Counted from the stretch's first letter, positions 8,352 through 15,751 are shown. The stretch is DNA of 19,112 nt from JBBKXP01 sp038251315 (GCA_038251315.1 JBBSBK010000073.1:1-19112); one strand, 5' to 3'. A program made the numbers and translations. The notes: generated by a model not told the origin, from the sequence alone.

Positions 8352-9830
8352 TCAGATTTTACCGTCCAGCGCGGCCACGGCGACGCTCGCCTGTTCCACA
8401 TCGTCGAACGGCAGCACATCGTCGCCAATGATCTGGCCGCTTTCGTGCCCTTTGCCGCAGATCAGCAGGGCATCGCCGGGATCGAGCATGTCGACAGCGC
8501 GCAGGATCGCTTCGGCCCGGTCGCCAACCTCGGTCGCGCCCGCAGCGCCAACCAGCACGGCGGCGCGAATCGATGCAGGGTCCTCGGAACGCGGATTGTC
8601 GTCGGTGACGATGACCTGATCGGCGTGGTCTGTCGCCGCTTGCCCCATCAGGGGCCGTTTGCCAGTGTCGCGGTCGCCCCCCGCCCCGACGATGGCGACG
8701 ATCCGGCCCATCACATGCGGGCGCATCGCCTTGAGCGCAGTGGCCACGGCGTCGGGCGTGTGGGCATAATCGACGAAAACCGCAGCACCGTTGTCGCGGG
8801 TCGCGGCCAACTGCATCCGGCCGCGCACGGTGGTCAGGTGCGACAGGGTGTCGAAGACGTCGTCGGGGTCAGCTCCGGCGCCGATCACCAACCCCGCGGC
8901 CAGCAGCACGTTGTCGGCCTGAAAGCCGCCGATCAGATGCAGCCGGGTGGCGTGGGCCTTGCCCTGCCAGTCGAACCGCAAATCCTGCCCGGTCGAATCA
9001 AACCGCTGTGCGGTCAGACGTAAACGGGCGTCTGGGTTGCGACCGACGCCGATCACCTCCTGCCCCCGCCGTTCAGCGATCCGGGCGACATCGGGGCCCT
9101 TGGGGTCGTCGAGGTTGATGACGGCGACGCCGTCAGTGCCCAGAACGCGGGTGAACAGTCCCATCTTGGCGTCGAAATAGGCCTCGAAGGTCTGGTGATA
9201 GTCCAGATGATCCTGGGTGAAGTTGGTGAATCCGGCAGCGGCCAGCAGCACCCCGTCAAGGCGGCGCTGATCAAGCCCGTGGCTTGACGCCTCCATCGCG
9301 CAGTGGGTGACACCGGCGCGGGTGGCTTCGGCCAGAACCCGGTGCAGGGTGATCGGTTCGGGGGTGGTGTGTTTCAGCGGCGCGGTCCAGACGCCTTCGA
9401 CGCCGGTAGTGCCAAGGTTTACGGCGTCGAACCCCAGTTCGATCCAGATCTGGCGGGCAAAGGTACTGACCGATGTCTTGCCGTTGGTCCCGGTGACGGC
9501 GACCATCGTGTCGGGATGCGGGCCGAACCATAGCGATGCAGTCTGCGAAAGCGTGGCGCGGGGGTCTTGGGCGACGATCAGGGCCGCCCCGGCGGCGGTG
9601 ACGGCGGATGCGGCGATCACCGCCCCGTCCGCATCGGTCAGGACGGCAACCGCGCCGCGTTGCAGGGCAGTTTCGGCAAAGGCGGCGCCGTGGACCCGGC
9701 CCCCCGGCAGAGCGGCAAACAAATAGCCATCGCGCACCTCGCGGCTGTCAACGGCCAACCCGGTAATCTGCGCCGTGCGCCCGCCACTGGCGCGCAGCCC
9801 AAGACCGGCCAATGTCGATGTCTGCGTCAC
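8352..9830 (-). CDS. murE: UDP-N-acetylmuramoyl-L-alanyl-D-glutamate--2,6-diaminopimelate ligase
   Basis: MurE adds the third stem-peptide residue. The 492-residue product carries the P-loop GTNGKTS (114-120), EASSHGLDQRRL (180-191), the ADP-site stretch GAGGDRDTGKRP and the substrate-choice motif DNPRSEDP (411-418). DNPR is the established signature for meso-diaminopimelate rather than lysine, so a Gram-negative type cross-link is predicted. It lies 45 bases after ftsI and abuts murF. Confidence 0.97.
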   Translation of the reverse strand: MTQTSTLAGLGLRASGGRTAQITGLAVDSREVRDGYLFAALPGGRVHGAAFAETALQRGAVAVLTDADGAVIAASAVTAAGAALIVAQDPRATLSQTASLWFGPHPDTMVAVTGTNGKTSVSTFARQIWIELGFDAVNLGTTGVEGVWTAPLKHTTPEPITLHRVLAEATRAGVTHCAMEASSHGLDQRRLDGVLLAAAGFTNFTQDHLDYHQTFEAYFDAKMGLFTRVLGTDGVAVINLDDPKGPDVARIAERRGQEVIGVGRNPDARLRLTAQRFDSTGQDLRFDWQGKAHATRLHLIGGFQADNVLLAAGLVIGAGADPDDVFDTLSHLTTVRGRMQLAATRDNGAAVFVDYAHTPDAVATALKAMRPHVMGRIVAIVGAGGDRDTGKRPLMGQAATDHADQVIVTDDNPRSEDPASIRAAVLVGAAGATEVGDRAEAILRAVDMLDPGDALLICGKGHESGQIIGDDVLPFDDVEQASVAVAALDGKI

Positions 9831-9875
9831 GTTGCGCGGTCCCTACCCGATAAAGATGCCCGCATAACGCGGTTC

Positions 9876-11672
9876 TCAGTTTTCCGGAAGGGGCTCTGCC
9901 ACCGTATAGGCAACGTTCGTCGCCTGCCCTGCAATCTGCGGGCGCATCCCCAGCAAGGGGGCGACACGGCGGATCATTTCGGCGGCCACCGGCACGGCGG
10001 TCCAGCCGGCAGTACGGCGCGGCGTATCGGTCGAGTTTTCCGACGGTTCATCCAGCGTCACGATCAGAACGTAACGCGGATTGCTCGCCGGAAACATCGA
10101 TGCGAACGTGGCGATAACCTTGTCGTCATAGTAGCCGCCCGTCGGGCGCGGTTTGTCGGCAGTGCCGGTCTTGCCGCCGACCTCGTATCCCGGAACCTCG
10201 CCGAAAGATGCAGTGCCGCGCACCACGACCTGCCGCAGCATGTCGCGGGCGATGGCCGAGGTCTGTTCGCTGATCACCCGTTCACCGTGCTGCGGCGCGG
10301 TCTGGCGCAGCAGGGTCGGGGTAACGCGCGTGCCGCCGTTGACAATCGTCGCATAGGCAGTGGCCAGATGCAGCGGCGAGGACGACAGGCCGTGGCCGTA
10401 ACTGATCGTCATCGTGGAAATCTCCGACCATTGGCGCGGAAACAGCGGGCGACCGCTGGGCGCTTCGGCCAGTTCGACCGGGGTGGGTTCAAGGAAACCC
10501 AGGGCCCGCATGAAATCCTGCTGACGGTTGGCGCCGATCATCTGCGCGATGTGGGCGGTGCCGACGTTCGAGGATTTGACGATCACATCGGTCGTCGTCA
10601 ACTGCGCCCCGTAGTTGTGGAAATCGCTGATCCGGAAACGGCCCCAGGCCATCGGACTGCGGGTATCGATCAACGTGGTCGGGTTGACCAGCCCCAGTTC
10701 CATCGCCTGACTGATCGCGAATATCTTGAAGGTCGACCCCAGTTCATAGACCCCCTGCACCGCCCGGTTGAACAGCGGGCTGTCGGACTGATCGCCGGTG
10801 GTCAGAACCTGCGGGCGGTTGTTGGGGTCGAAATCGGGCAAGGACGCCATCGCGACGATTTCGCCGGTGTGGACATCCATCAGGACCGCCGCGGCGCCCT
10901 TGGCGTTCATCATCGACATCCCACCGGCCAGCACCTGTTCCATTGCCGCCTGCACGGTCAGGTCGATGGACAGTTGCAGCGGCGCACCTTCGTTGGCGGG
11001 GTCCCGCAGGTAGCTGTCGAACTGACGCTCGACCCCGGCAACGCCGATGACTTCTGCCGAATCAACGCCTTCGCGCCCATAGCTGGCGCCGCCAAGGATA
11101 TGGGCTGCCAGCGATCCATTGGGGTAAAGCCGCATCTCGCGCGGGCCGAACAGCAGACCCGGATCACCGATGTCATGAACGGCCTGCATCTGTTCGGGGC
11201 TGATCTGGCGGCGAATCCAGACAAATTTTCGTTCGCCGGTGAAATCGCGCAGCAGGCGGTCGTGATCCAGTTCGGGGAAAATCTCGACCAGCTTGGTCGC
11301 CGCCAATGCTGGGTCGATCATCTGGGGCGGTTGCGCATACAGGCTGTGGGTGTCGAAATTGGTCGCCAGTATCCGGCCATTACGGTCGAGGATATCCGAT
11401 CGCTGACCGATGATCGGGTTGCCGCCGGTTTCGGCGCGGGGTTCTTCGGGCTCGGAACCAGCCAACACGCCCATCCGTCCGCCGATGGCCGCGAAAGCCA
11501 CGAAGAACACCATACCCAGTACCAGCAGACGGGTTTCGGCCCGCAAGCGGGCGCGGTCGCGGGTCTGTTCGCGGCGCAACCGGATGTTTTCCTTTTCAAT
11601 GGCATCGGGATTGCCGCCCTCGGCGCGGGCGCGCAGGATTCGGGCGAGCGGGCGCAGCGGAGTGCGGATCAT
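9876..11672 (-). CDS. ftsI: Septal peptidoglycan transpeptidase FtsI (class B PBP3)
   Basis: FtsI is the class B penicillin-binding protein that cross-links septal peptidoglycan in the periplasm and works with FtsW. The 598-residue protein has a cytoplasmic arginine-rich N-terminus, a single membrane anchor (about 48-70), the non-catalytic pedestal beginning near RSDILDRNGR (91-100), and the transpeptidase domain with the active serine in STFK (313-316), SSN (367-369) and KTGT (501-504). All three active-site motifs are intact. Its ATG overlaps the ftsL stop by four bases (ATGA). Confidence 0.97.
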   Translation of the reverse strand: MIRTPLRPLARILRARAEGGNPDAIEKENIRLRREQTRDRARLRAETRLLVLGMVFFVAFAAIGGRMGVLAGSEPEEPRAETGGNPIIGQRSDILDRNGRILATNFDTHSLYAQPPQMIDPALAATKLVEIFPELDHDRLLRDFTGERKFVWIRRQISPEQMQAVHDIGDPGLLFGPREMRLYPNGSLAAHILGGASYGREGVDSAEVIGVAGVERQFDSYLRDPANEGAPLQLSIDLTVQAAMEQVLAGGMSMMNAKGAAAVLMDVHTGEIVAMASLPDFDPNNRPQVLTTGDQSDSPLFNRAVQGVYELGSTFKIFAISQAMELGLVNPTTLIDTRSPMAWGRFRISDFHNYGAQLTTTDVIVKSSNVGTAHIAQMIGANRQQDFMRALGFLEPTPVELAEAPSGRPLFPRQWSEISTMTISYGHGLSSSPLHLATAYATIVNGGTRVTPTLLRQTAPQHGERVISEQTSAIARDMLRQVVVRGTASFGEVPGYEVGGKTGTADKPRPTGGYYDDKVIATFASMFPASNPRYVLIVTLDEPSENSTDTPRRTAGWTAVPVAAEMIRRVAPLLGMRPQIAGQATNVAYTVAEPLPEN

Positions 11673-12025
11673 AGTGGGTCCTCGGAACTGGCGTTGTCGC
11701 TGGACACGTCGATCGGGTTGGTGATCGGCAGGATCGGCGCGGGGGGATAGGCCACCTGATCGACCCGGCCAAAAGCCTCAGGCGCAAGCGGCAACAAGCC
11801 AAGCCTGTCAAAGTTCAGATCGGCCAGGTCGCGCAGCCGGTCAGGGCGGTTCTGATAGGCCCATTCGGCATTCAGGATGCCAATCCGTTCATGCGCCGCA
11901 CCGATGTCACGGGTCAGGGCACCGGCAGTCTTCAGCGACGCCTGCGTCTGATAATTCTCGTGGTAGGCCCAGAACCCCAGTGCCATCACTGCAAGTGCGG
12001 CCAGAACATTCAGAACTCCGCGCAT
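11669..12025 (-). CDS. ftsL: Cell division protein FtsL
   Basis: FtsL is a small bitopic scaffold of the divisome that bridges FtsB and FtsQ to FtsWI. This 118-residue product has a short cytoplasmic end, one hydrophobic helix (about residues 3-20) and then a periplasmic stretch able to form a coiled coil (about 28-70, alternating hydrophobic residues with E, R and Q). The sequence is weakly conserved, as usual for FtsL, so the call rests mainly on size, topology and its position between rsmH and ftsI. The start directly abuts the rsmH stop and its end overlaps the ftsI start. Confidence 0.88.
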   Translation of the reverse strand: MRGVLNVLAALAVMALGFWAYHENYQTQASLKTAGALTRDIGAAHERIGILNAEWAYQNRPDRLRDLADLNFDRLGLLPLAPEAFGRVDQVAYPPAPILPITNPIDVSSDNASSEDPL

Positions 12026-13003
12026 TCAGCGGCCCCCCTTGAGCATCGGCATATCCAGATCGTCGGTCGCGATGGCGCCGGCGGGCGCGTCGGTGCGGAT
12101 GGCGATGCGCAACCGGGCTGACCGGGCGCGCGGGTTGGTGGCCAGTTCATCGGCGTCAGGACCGATCGGCTTGCGCGACTTCTGGGTGAACGCGGCGGCA
12201 TCGCGGGCGGCTTCGGGGGCATAGCGGTTGGCGTTGGCGGCGGTGCCCGACCGGGCCTGCATGAACCGCTTGACCATCCGGTCCTCGACCGAATGAAAGG
12301 TGACGACGGCCAGGGTGCCGCCCGGTTTCAGCGCCCGTTCGGCGGCCTGTAAGCCTTGCGCGAGTTCGCCGTATTCATCGTTGACCGCGATGCGCAAGGC
12401 CTGGAAGGTGCGAGTCGCAGGGTGGCTCTGGCCCGGCTTCTGGCGCGGCAGACAGCCCTCGACGATGCGGGCCAACTGACGGGTCGTATCGACCGGACGG
12501 GCCGCGACGATGGCACGGGCGATCCGCCGACTCGCTCGCTCTTCGCCATAAAGATAAATGATATCAGCCAATTCTGCCTCGTCCCTGGTATTGACAAGAT
12601 CGGCGGCGCTGGGGCCATCTTGCGACATCCGCATGTCGAGCGGGCCGTCTTTCATAAAGGAAAATCCGCGTTCGGGCTGGTCGATCTGCATCGAACTGAC
12701 CCCAAGGTCCAGCACCACACCGTCAAGGTCTTGACCGTAGTCGTCCAGGTGCGAAAACGTGCCCTGCACCATATCGATCCTACCGTCATAATCGGCGGCC
12801 CATTCGCGGGCCATGTCGAAAACCGCCGGATCGCGGTCGACCGCGATCACCTTGTCGGCGCCTTCGGCAAGCAAGGCGCGGGTATAGCCACCAGCGCCGA
12901 ATGTGCCATCCAGCCAGATACCGGAAATCGGTGCGCAGGCGTCCAGCAAGGCACGCAGCAGAACCGGAACGTGACGGGCGGGGGTTTCTGCGGCAGCAAA
13001 CAT
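12026..13003 (-). CDS. rsmH: 16S rRNA (cytosine(1402)-N(4))-methyltransferase RsmH
   Basis: RsmH (MraW) methylates N4 of C1402 in the decoding centre of 16S rRNA. The 325-residue protein has the SAM-binding motif GTFGAGGYT (33-41), the following acidic AVDRD (54-58), the family block RGFSFMKDGPLDMRM (112-126) and HPATRTFQALRI (194-205), then the catalytic-region sequence VVTFHSVEDRMVK. The ATG lies three bases after the mraZ stop, the usual dcw arrangement. Confidence 0.97.
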   Translation of the reverse strand: MFAAAETPARHVPVLLRALLDACAPISGIWLDGTFGAGGYTRALLAEGADKVIAVDRDPAVFDMAREWAADYDGRIDMVQGTFSHLDDYGQDLDGVVLDLGVSSMQIDQPERGFSFMKDGPLDMRMSQDGPSAADLVNTRDEAELADIIYLYGEERASRRIARAIVAARPVDTTRQLARIVEGCLPRQKPGQSHPATRTFQALRIAVNDEYGELAQGLQAAERALKPGGTLAVVTFHSVEDRMVKRFMQARSGTAANANRYAPEAARDAAAFTQKSRKPIGPDADELATNPRARSARLRIAIRTDAPAGAIATDDLDMPMLKGGR

Positions 13004-13006
13004 CCC

Positions 13007-13513
13007 CTATTCGCCCCGCGATTGGTCCAGAAGAATTAGTGGATCAAAGCCTTGCGGCTTGTCCTTCAACCAGTCCGCGGTGACGCGACCTTCGGTCTGC
13101 GTGAATGTTTCGGCCTTCCAGATTTCAAAGTATTCGCCCGCGCCGCTGAAAAACACCTCGCCATCGACAAGGCCAATCTTTTCGCGCTGCTTGATCGGGA
13201 TGACGCAGCGGCCGTCCTTGTCGACCTCACCGGTGAGGGACTGGCCCAGAAACAGGCGTTGCAGATGCCGTCGACTTTCGTTGCCGCGCGGCATTCCTTG
13301 GATTGCCGCGGCGATGTCGTTGAAGGCGGTCATCGTGTAGACGTGCAGCACCTCGTGGAGGTGATCGCCATAGACGACCTTGAGCTTGGGGGCATTGCCG
13401 TCGGACCAACCGGGATCACCGGCTTCGAGCACGCGACGAAAATCGGCCGGGATCGACATGCGCCCCTTGCCGTCCACCCGCTGGGTGTATTCGCCTGTGA
13501 AACTCGGCACCAC
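13007..13513 (-). CDS. mraZ: Transcriptional regulator MraZ (GTG start)
   Basis: MraZ is the DNA-binding regulator encoded first in dcw operons; in Escherichia coli it represses its own promoter by binding repeated TGGGA-type boxes. The protein has two SpoVT/AbrB-like halves, each with the DxxxR signature: DGKGR (14-18) and DKDGR (98-102). The open frame continues to 13804, but the added residues are not MraZ-like and lie in a structured leader, so I start at the first of two tandem GTG codons (13513), giving 168 residues beginning VVPSFTGEYTQ. AGGGGG about ten bases upstream supports this start. The neighbouring ATG at 13554 is in another frame. Confidence 0.93.
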   Translation of the reverse strand: MVPSFTGEYTQRVDGKGRMSIPADFRRVLEAGDPGWSDGNAPKLKVVYGDHLHEVLHVYTMTAFNDIAAAIQGMPRGNESRRHLQRLFLGQSLTGEVDKDGRCVIPIKQREKIGLVDGEVFFSGAGEYFEIWKAETFTQTEGRVTADWLKDKPQGFDPLILLDQSRGE

Positions 13514-13562
13514 TGTCCCGCGGCCCCCTTGCTGTCCGTCCCCCAAAAATCCATGCGTTAGA

Positions 13563-13800
13563 TGTGAAAATGGCGGTTCGAGCTGCTGCCACTGCCCGAA
13601 CCGCCACTTTCGACCCGTTTCCGGGCTAGTCCGACTGCGCGCGCCACCTGGGGGGATGTCTGCTCGCTCGCGCGCCGGATGTCGTACGGTAAGGCGGGTG
13701 CCTGTATGAAAGCTGCTTTTGCCTCTGGGGTTCTTTGTCGCCCCTTGATCGTGTTCCCGTCTTACCGTGGACAAGACATGCCAGATACGAGCCGGTTCGG
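13563..13800 (-). ncRNA. upsM: UpsM-like sRNA: structured, terminated 5' leader of mraZ/dcw
   Basis: No credible protein gene lies here, but the minus-strand transcript is highly foldable. A long stem pairs ACGGTAAGACGGG (13768-13756) with CCCGCCTTACCGT (13698-13686), 12 of 13 positions. Inside its loop GGGG (13744-13741) pairs with CCCC (13730-13727). A GC-alternating stem joins 13675-13669 to 13643-13637 and exposes a run of six C in its loop. A terminator hairpin follows at 13611-13566. In Rhodobacter sphaeroides the dcw cluster has an extended leader of about 270 nt whose terminated form is the sRNA UpsM, cleaved by RNase E under stress. Position, length and terminator match that case. 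Homology is inferred from architecture, not alignment; the 5' end assumes the -10 element at 13807-13812. Confidence 0.7.
13566..13611 (-). terminator. Intrinsic terminator/attenuator upstream of mraZ
   Basis: A perfect 10-bp inverted repeat (TGGCGGTTCG at 13571-13580 and CGAACCGCCA at 13597-13606) encloses a 16-base loop. Beyond one mismatch it continues for four more pairs to GAAA/TTTC. Read on the minus strand the right arm runs into TTTTC, giving the stem plus U-tract of a Rho-independent terminator with an upstream A-tract. It ends about 50 bases before the mraZ GTG, so termination here would release the leader as an sRNA and readthrough would express the dcw operon. Confidence 0.75.
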
Positions 13801-13806
13801 GCAACC

Positions 13807-13837
13807 ATTTTATGGGACTTCTTGGAACTTGCTGGAA
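13807..13837 (-). promoter_or_regulatory. Probable mraZ/dcw promoter with phased MraZ-type operator
   Basis: On the plus strand TGGGA (13813-13817), TGGAA (13823-13827) and TGGAA (13833-13837) repeat with exactly 10-bp periodicity (five-base box, five-base spacer). The established MraZ target in E. coli is TGGGA repeated with 5-nt spacers. The boxes end one base from a minus-strand -10 hexamer TAAAAT (13807-13812) and cover the place of its -35, where a repressor would block RNA polymerase. The -35 itself is weak (CCAGCA with a 17-bp spacer). Transcription would start near 13800, about 290 bases before mraZ. The boxes sit on the strand opposite to mraZ. Confidence 0.55.
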
Positions 13838-14190
13838 CCAGCCAAGGGCCAGTGCAGTTTTGAAGGCCCCGAAATCCTCTTGATTTTAGCACTTTTTGTG
13901 ACTTTCTGAAATATGCCCACTATATCTGGTAGCTTGAGACGAAAATGCCTGTGGCGCGTTTGCTGCGCTCGATATCCGTCTGATCAAGGCGACCTCAGGA
14001 AAAGCTTGATTACTGATTGGAATTTCGGGCTGATATCGGCCCATTTTATCCTGAATCACGACCGAATCACGGTTCAGTGATTCGGAGTATCGGTCCGTTC
14101 CCGGCAGATGCGCAAAAACAGGCGGCTTCAGTGGTCAGTTTCCAGACAATCCCAGAGATACGCAGACCCAATGACGACTCGGACTCAGCC
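13838..14190. other. Intergenic region upstream of the dcw promoter, no gene seen
   Basis: About 350 bases lie between the candidate dcw promoter and the mrp stop. Reading frames here are short and lack ribosome binding sites or recognisable composition. Contents I can point to are a short hairpin GGGC/GCCC at 14027-14042, a 9-bp palindrome at 14062-14085, and a plus-strand promoter-like pair (TTGTGA then ACTATA, 17-bp spacing, about 13897-13926) with no gene behind it. No clear terminator for mrp is visible. Confidence 0.4.
14051..14085. repeat. Palindrome and GANTC cluster downstream of mrp
   Basis: CCGAATCAC (14062-14070) and GTGATTCGG (14077-14085) form a perfect 9-bp inverted repeat around GGTTCA. 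A further copy of GAATCACG lies just upstream (14053-14060). This places three GANTC sites, the methylation target of the alphaproteobacterial cell-cycle methylase CcrM, within 31 bases (14053, 14064, 14079). There is no T-tract on either side, so an operator-like or methylation-linked role is as likely as a terminator for mrp. Confidence 0.45.
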
Positions 14191-15264
14191 TCAGGCGATC
14201 CCGCCCGCGATTAGCCCTTTGGCCAGTTGCGCATAGGCGTCTGCCATGGCGCCCTGCCCCGCCGCGATGGGCGTACCCGCGTCGCCTGCCAGCCGGGTAT
14301 CAAGGTCGATGGGCAGTGCCGCCAAAAAAGGCAGTCCCAGTTTGATCGCCTCGGCCTGCACGCCGCCGTGGCCAAAGATATGCGCCTCGTGCCCGCAGTT
14401 GGGGCAGATATAGGTCGACATGTTCTCGATCAGGCCCAGCACCGGGGTATTCAGGGTGCGAAACATGTCCAGCGCCTTGCGGGCATCCAGCAGGGCCACG
14501 TCTTGCGGCGTGGATACCACGATCGCCCCGGTCAGCCGGGTTTTCTGACAAAGTGTCAGTTGCACATCCCCTGTCCCCGGCGGCAGATCGACGATCAGCA
14601 CGTCCAACTCGCCCCATGCCACCTGCCCCAGCATCTGCTGCAACGCCCCCATCAGCATCGGGCCGCGCCAGACGATCGCCTTGTCGGGGTCCATCATCAG
14701 GCCGATCGACATCATCGTGACGCCATGCGCCTGCAAAGGAATGATGATCTTGCCATCCGGCGACGCGGGCCGTTTGTTGACGCCCATCATCCGGGGCTGG
14801 CTGGGGCCATAAATATCGGCGTCCAACAAGCCGACGCGGCGGCCCTGCCGCGCCAGCGCAACGGCAAGGTTCGATGCGACCGTGGATTTGCCGACGCCGC
14901 CCTTGCCTGATGCGATGGCCAGAATACGGTCGACACCCTTGACGGCTTCGGGGCCGACCTGGGGTTTGGGGTGGCCACCGATCTTCAGGTTGGGGGGGGC
15001 TGCAGGTTTCGAGGCCGGCCCATGCGCTGTCAGGATCACGGATACGGTCCCGACGCCAGGGATCGCCTGCACCGTCGCCTCGGCGACACGGCGCACGCCA
15101 TCCATCCGCTGCGCAGCTTCGGAATCGGGCGCCTCGATCACGAAACGCACCGAATTCCCTTCGATTGTCAGGGCGCGGATCATGTCGCGGCTGACCAGAT
15201 CGGCGCCATCCGGCAAGGTCAGTCGCCGCAAGGTATCCAGCACGATGTCGCGTGTCACAGCCAT
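14191..15264 (-). CDS. apbC: Mrp/ApbC family iron-sulfur cluster carrier ATPase
   Basis: Mrp/ApbC/Ind1-type proteins bind a 4Fe-4S cluster at a dimer interface and deliver it to apoproteins in an ATPase-dependent way. The 357-residue protein has an N-terminal MIP18/DUF59-like domain (about 1-80), a linker rich in Pro and Ala, the deviant Walker A GKGGVGKS (120-127), LLDADIYGPSQPRMMG (146-161), the Walker B-like DLPPGTGD (226-233) and the cluster-ligand pair CPNC (287-290). The open frame extends 27 codons further, but that stretch is not family-like, and the ATG at 15264 (MAVTRDIV) has GGGAAA upstream. It is divergent from the DUF1127 gene. Its only close partner is the repeat-containing upstream region. 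Confidence 0.93.
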   Translation of the reverse strand: MAVTRDIVLDTLRRLTLPDGADLVSRDMIRALTIEGNSVRFVIEAPDSEAAQRMDGVRRVAEATVQAIPGVGTVSVILTAHGPASKPAAPPNLKIGGHPKPQVGPEAVKGVDRILAIASGKGGVGKSTVASNLAVALARQGRRVGLLDADIYGPSQPRMMGVNKRPASPDGKIIIPLQAHGVTMMSIGLMMDPDKAIVWRGPMLMGALQQMLGQVAWGELDVLIVDLPPGTGDVQLTLCQKTRLTGAIVVSTPQDVALLDARKALDMFRTLNTPVLGLIENMSTYICPNCGHEAHIFGHGGVQAEAIKLGLPFLAALPIDLDTRLAGDAGTPIAAGQGAMADAYAQLAKGLIAGGIA

Positions 15265-15302
15265 ATGTTTTCCCGTCGCGTTATCATTCCGCCCACAGCA
15301 CA

Positions 15303-15345
15303 GGCAAACCGCAACAGGTGTCGTCAAGTTTTGGGCAAACCGCAA
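15303..15345. repeat. 12-bp direct repeat upstream of mrp
   Basis: GGCAAACCGCAA occurs twice, at 15303-15314 and 15334-15345, in the same orientation and 31 bp apart (about three helical turns). The copies lie 39-81 bases upstream of the mrp start, where a transcription factor could act. Between them on the minus strand is TTGACG, a possible -35. I do not recognise the regulator. Confidence 0.5.
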
Positions 15346-15443
15346 GATGCCCTGACGTCACATCACAAATTCGCGACAACTGCATGAAATTTAACCGCTT
15401 TTCCTATGCGTTCGCTGCATGGCAGCATTGCCAATTCGAAGGA

Positions 15444-15472
15444 TTGTGCATCTGCAGCATTGCCCCAAATAT
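15444..15472 (+). promoter_or_regulatory. Possible heat-shock-type (RpoH) promoter for the DUF1127-sRNA unit
   Basis: A CCCCAAATAT stretch (15463-15472) resembles the CCCCATnT -10 element of sigma-32-type promoters, with a weak TTGTGC (15444-15449) in -35 position. In R. sphaeroides the homologous DUF1127-CcsR unit is transcribed from an RpoHI/RpoHII promoter, which is why I looked for this form. The match is partial and a housekeeping reading (TTGTGC, 17 bp, AAATAT) fits equally well. Confidence 0.35.
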
Positions 15473-15532
15473 GGGACACGAGAGCGCTAACACGAAGCGC
15501 CGAGCACATGCAGAACCGAAAGAGAGAATAAC

Positions 15533-15751
15533 ATGGCTTATGCAACCACATCCCGCGTCGCAGGTTACGGCCTGATCGAACGCCTGAATTCATTCCGGGC
15601 CAATCTGGCCGACCGCCGCGCGAAACTCAATGTCTATCGCAGCACTGTCGATCAATTGGCCGCGATGAGCAACCGCGACCTGGCCGATATCGGCATCGCC
15701 CGTGGCATGATCGAATCGATCGCGCACGAAGCGGCCTACGGCAAGCAATAA
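15533..15751 (+). CDS. ccaF1: DUF1127 protein, CcaF1-like RNA-binding partner of CcsR sRNAs
   Basis: This is a 72-residue basic protein with the DUF1127 C-terminal block (about residues 35-62: VYRSTVDQLAAMSNRDLADI then GIARG), in which MSNRDLADIGI is the family hallmark. The N-terminal half is arginine-rich. The start ATG is preceded by AGAGAG at 15521-15526. In R. sphaeroides the equivalent gene (RSP_6037, CcaF1) sits directly upstream of the CcsR1-4 sRNAs, is co-transcribed with them, and its product binds RNA and affects sRNA maturation. The same order is present here: the first CCUCCUCCC hairpin begins eight bases after the stop. Orthology is inferred from family plus context. DUF1127 proteins occur in many copies per genome, so context is the decisive evidence. 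Confidence 0.88.
   Translation: MAYATTSRVAGYGLIERLNSFRANLADRRAKLNVYRSTVDQLAAMSNRDLADIGIARGMIESIAHEAAYGKQ

Noticed and set aside
9567..11750. Plus-strand open frame of 727 codons opposite murE and ftsI
   Set aside because: Same shadow effect as above, opposite two genes with intact catalytic motifs.
13514..13804. N-terminal extension of mraZ in the same open frame
   Set aside because: The added 97 residues are not MraZ-like, and the DNA has the promoter, stems and terminator of a non-coding leader.
13679..13909. Short plus-strand and minus-strand frames over the mraZ leader (also 13626-13892)
   Set aside because: No ribosome binding sites, no hydrophobic or domain pattern, and they overlap the inferred structured RNA and promoter.
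13897..13926. Plus-strand promoter-like TTGTGA/ACTATA pair, possible orphan sRNA
   Set aside because: Nothing recognisable follows, no terminator is evident on that strand, and chance matches are common in AT-rich intergenic DNA.
14017..14214. Plus-strand 65-codon frame between the dcw promoter and mrp
   Set aside because: It starts at TTG without a ribosome binding site, overlaps the mrp 3' end and crosses the palindrome; no protein character.
15363..15593. Minus-strand frame in the mrp/DUF1127 intergenic region
   Set aside because: It overlaps the start of the clear DUF1127 gene and the promoter region, with no supporting signals.
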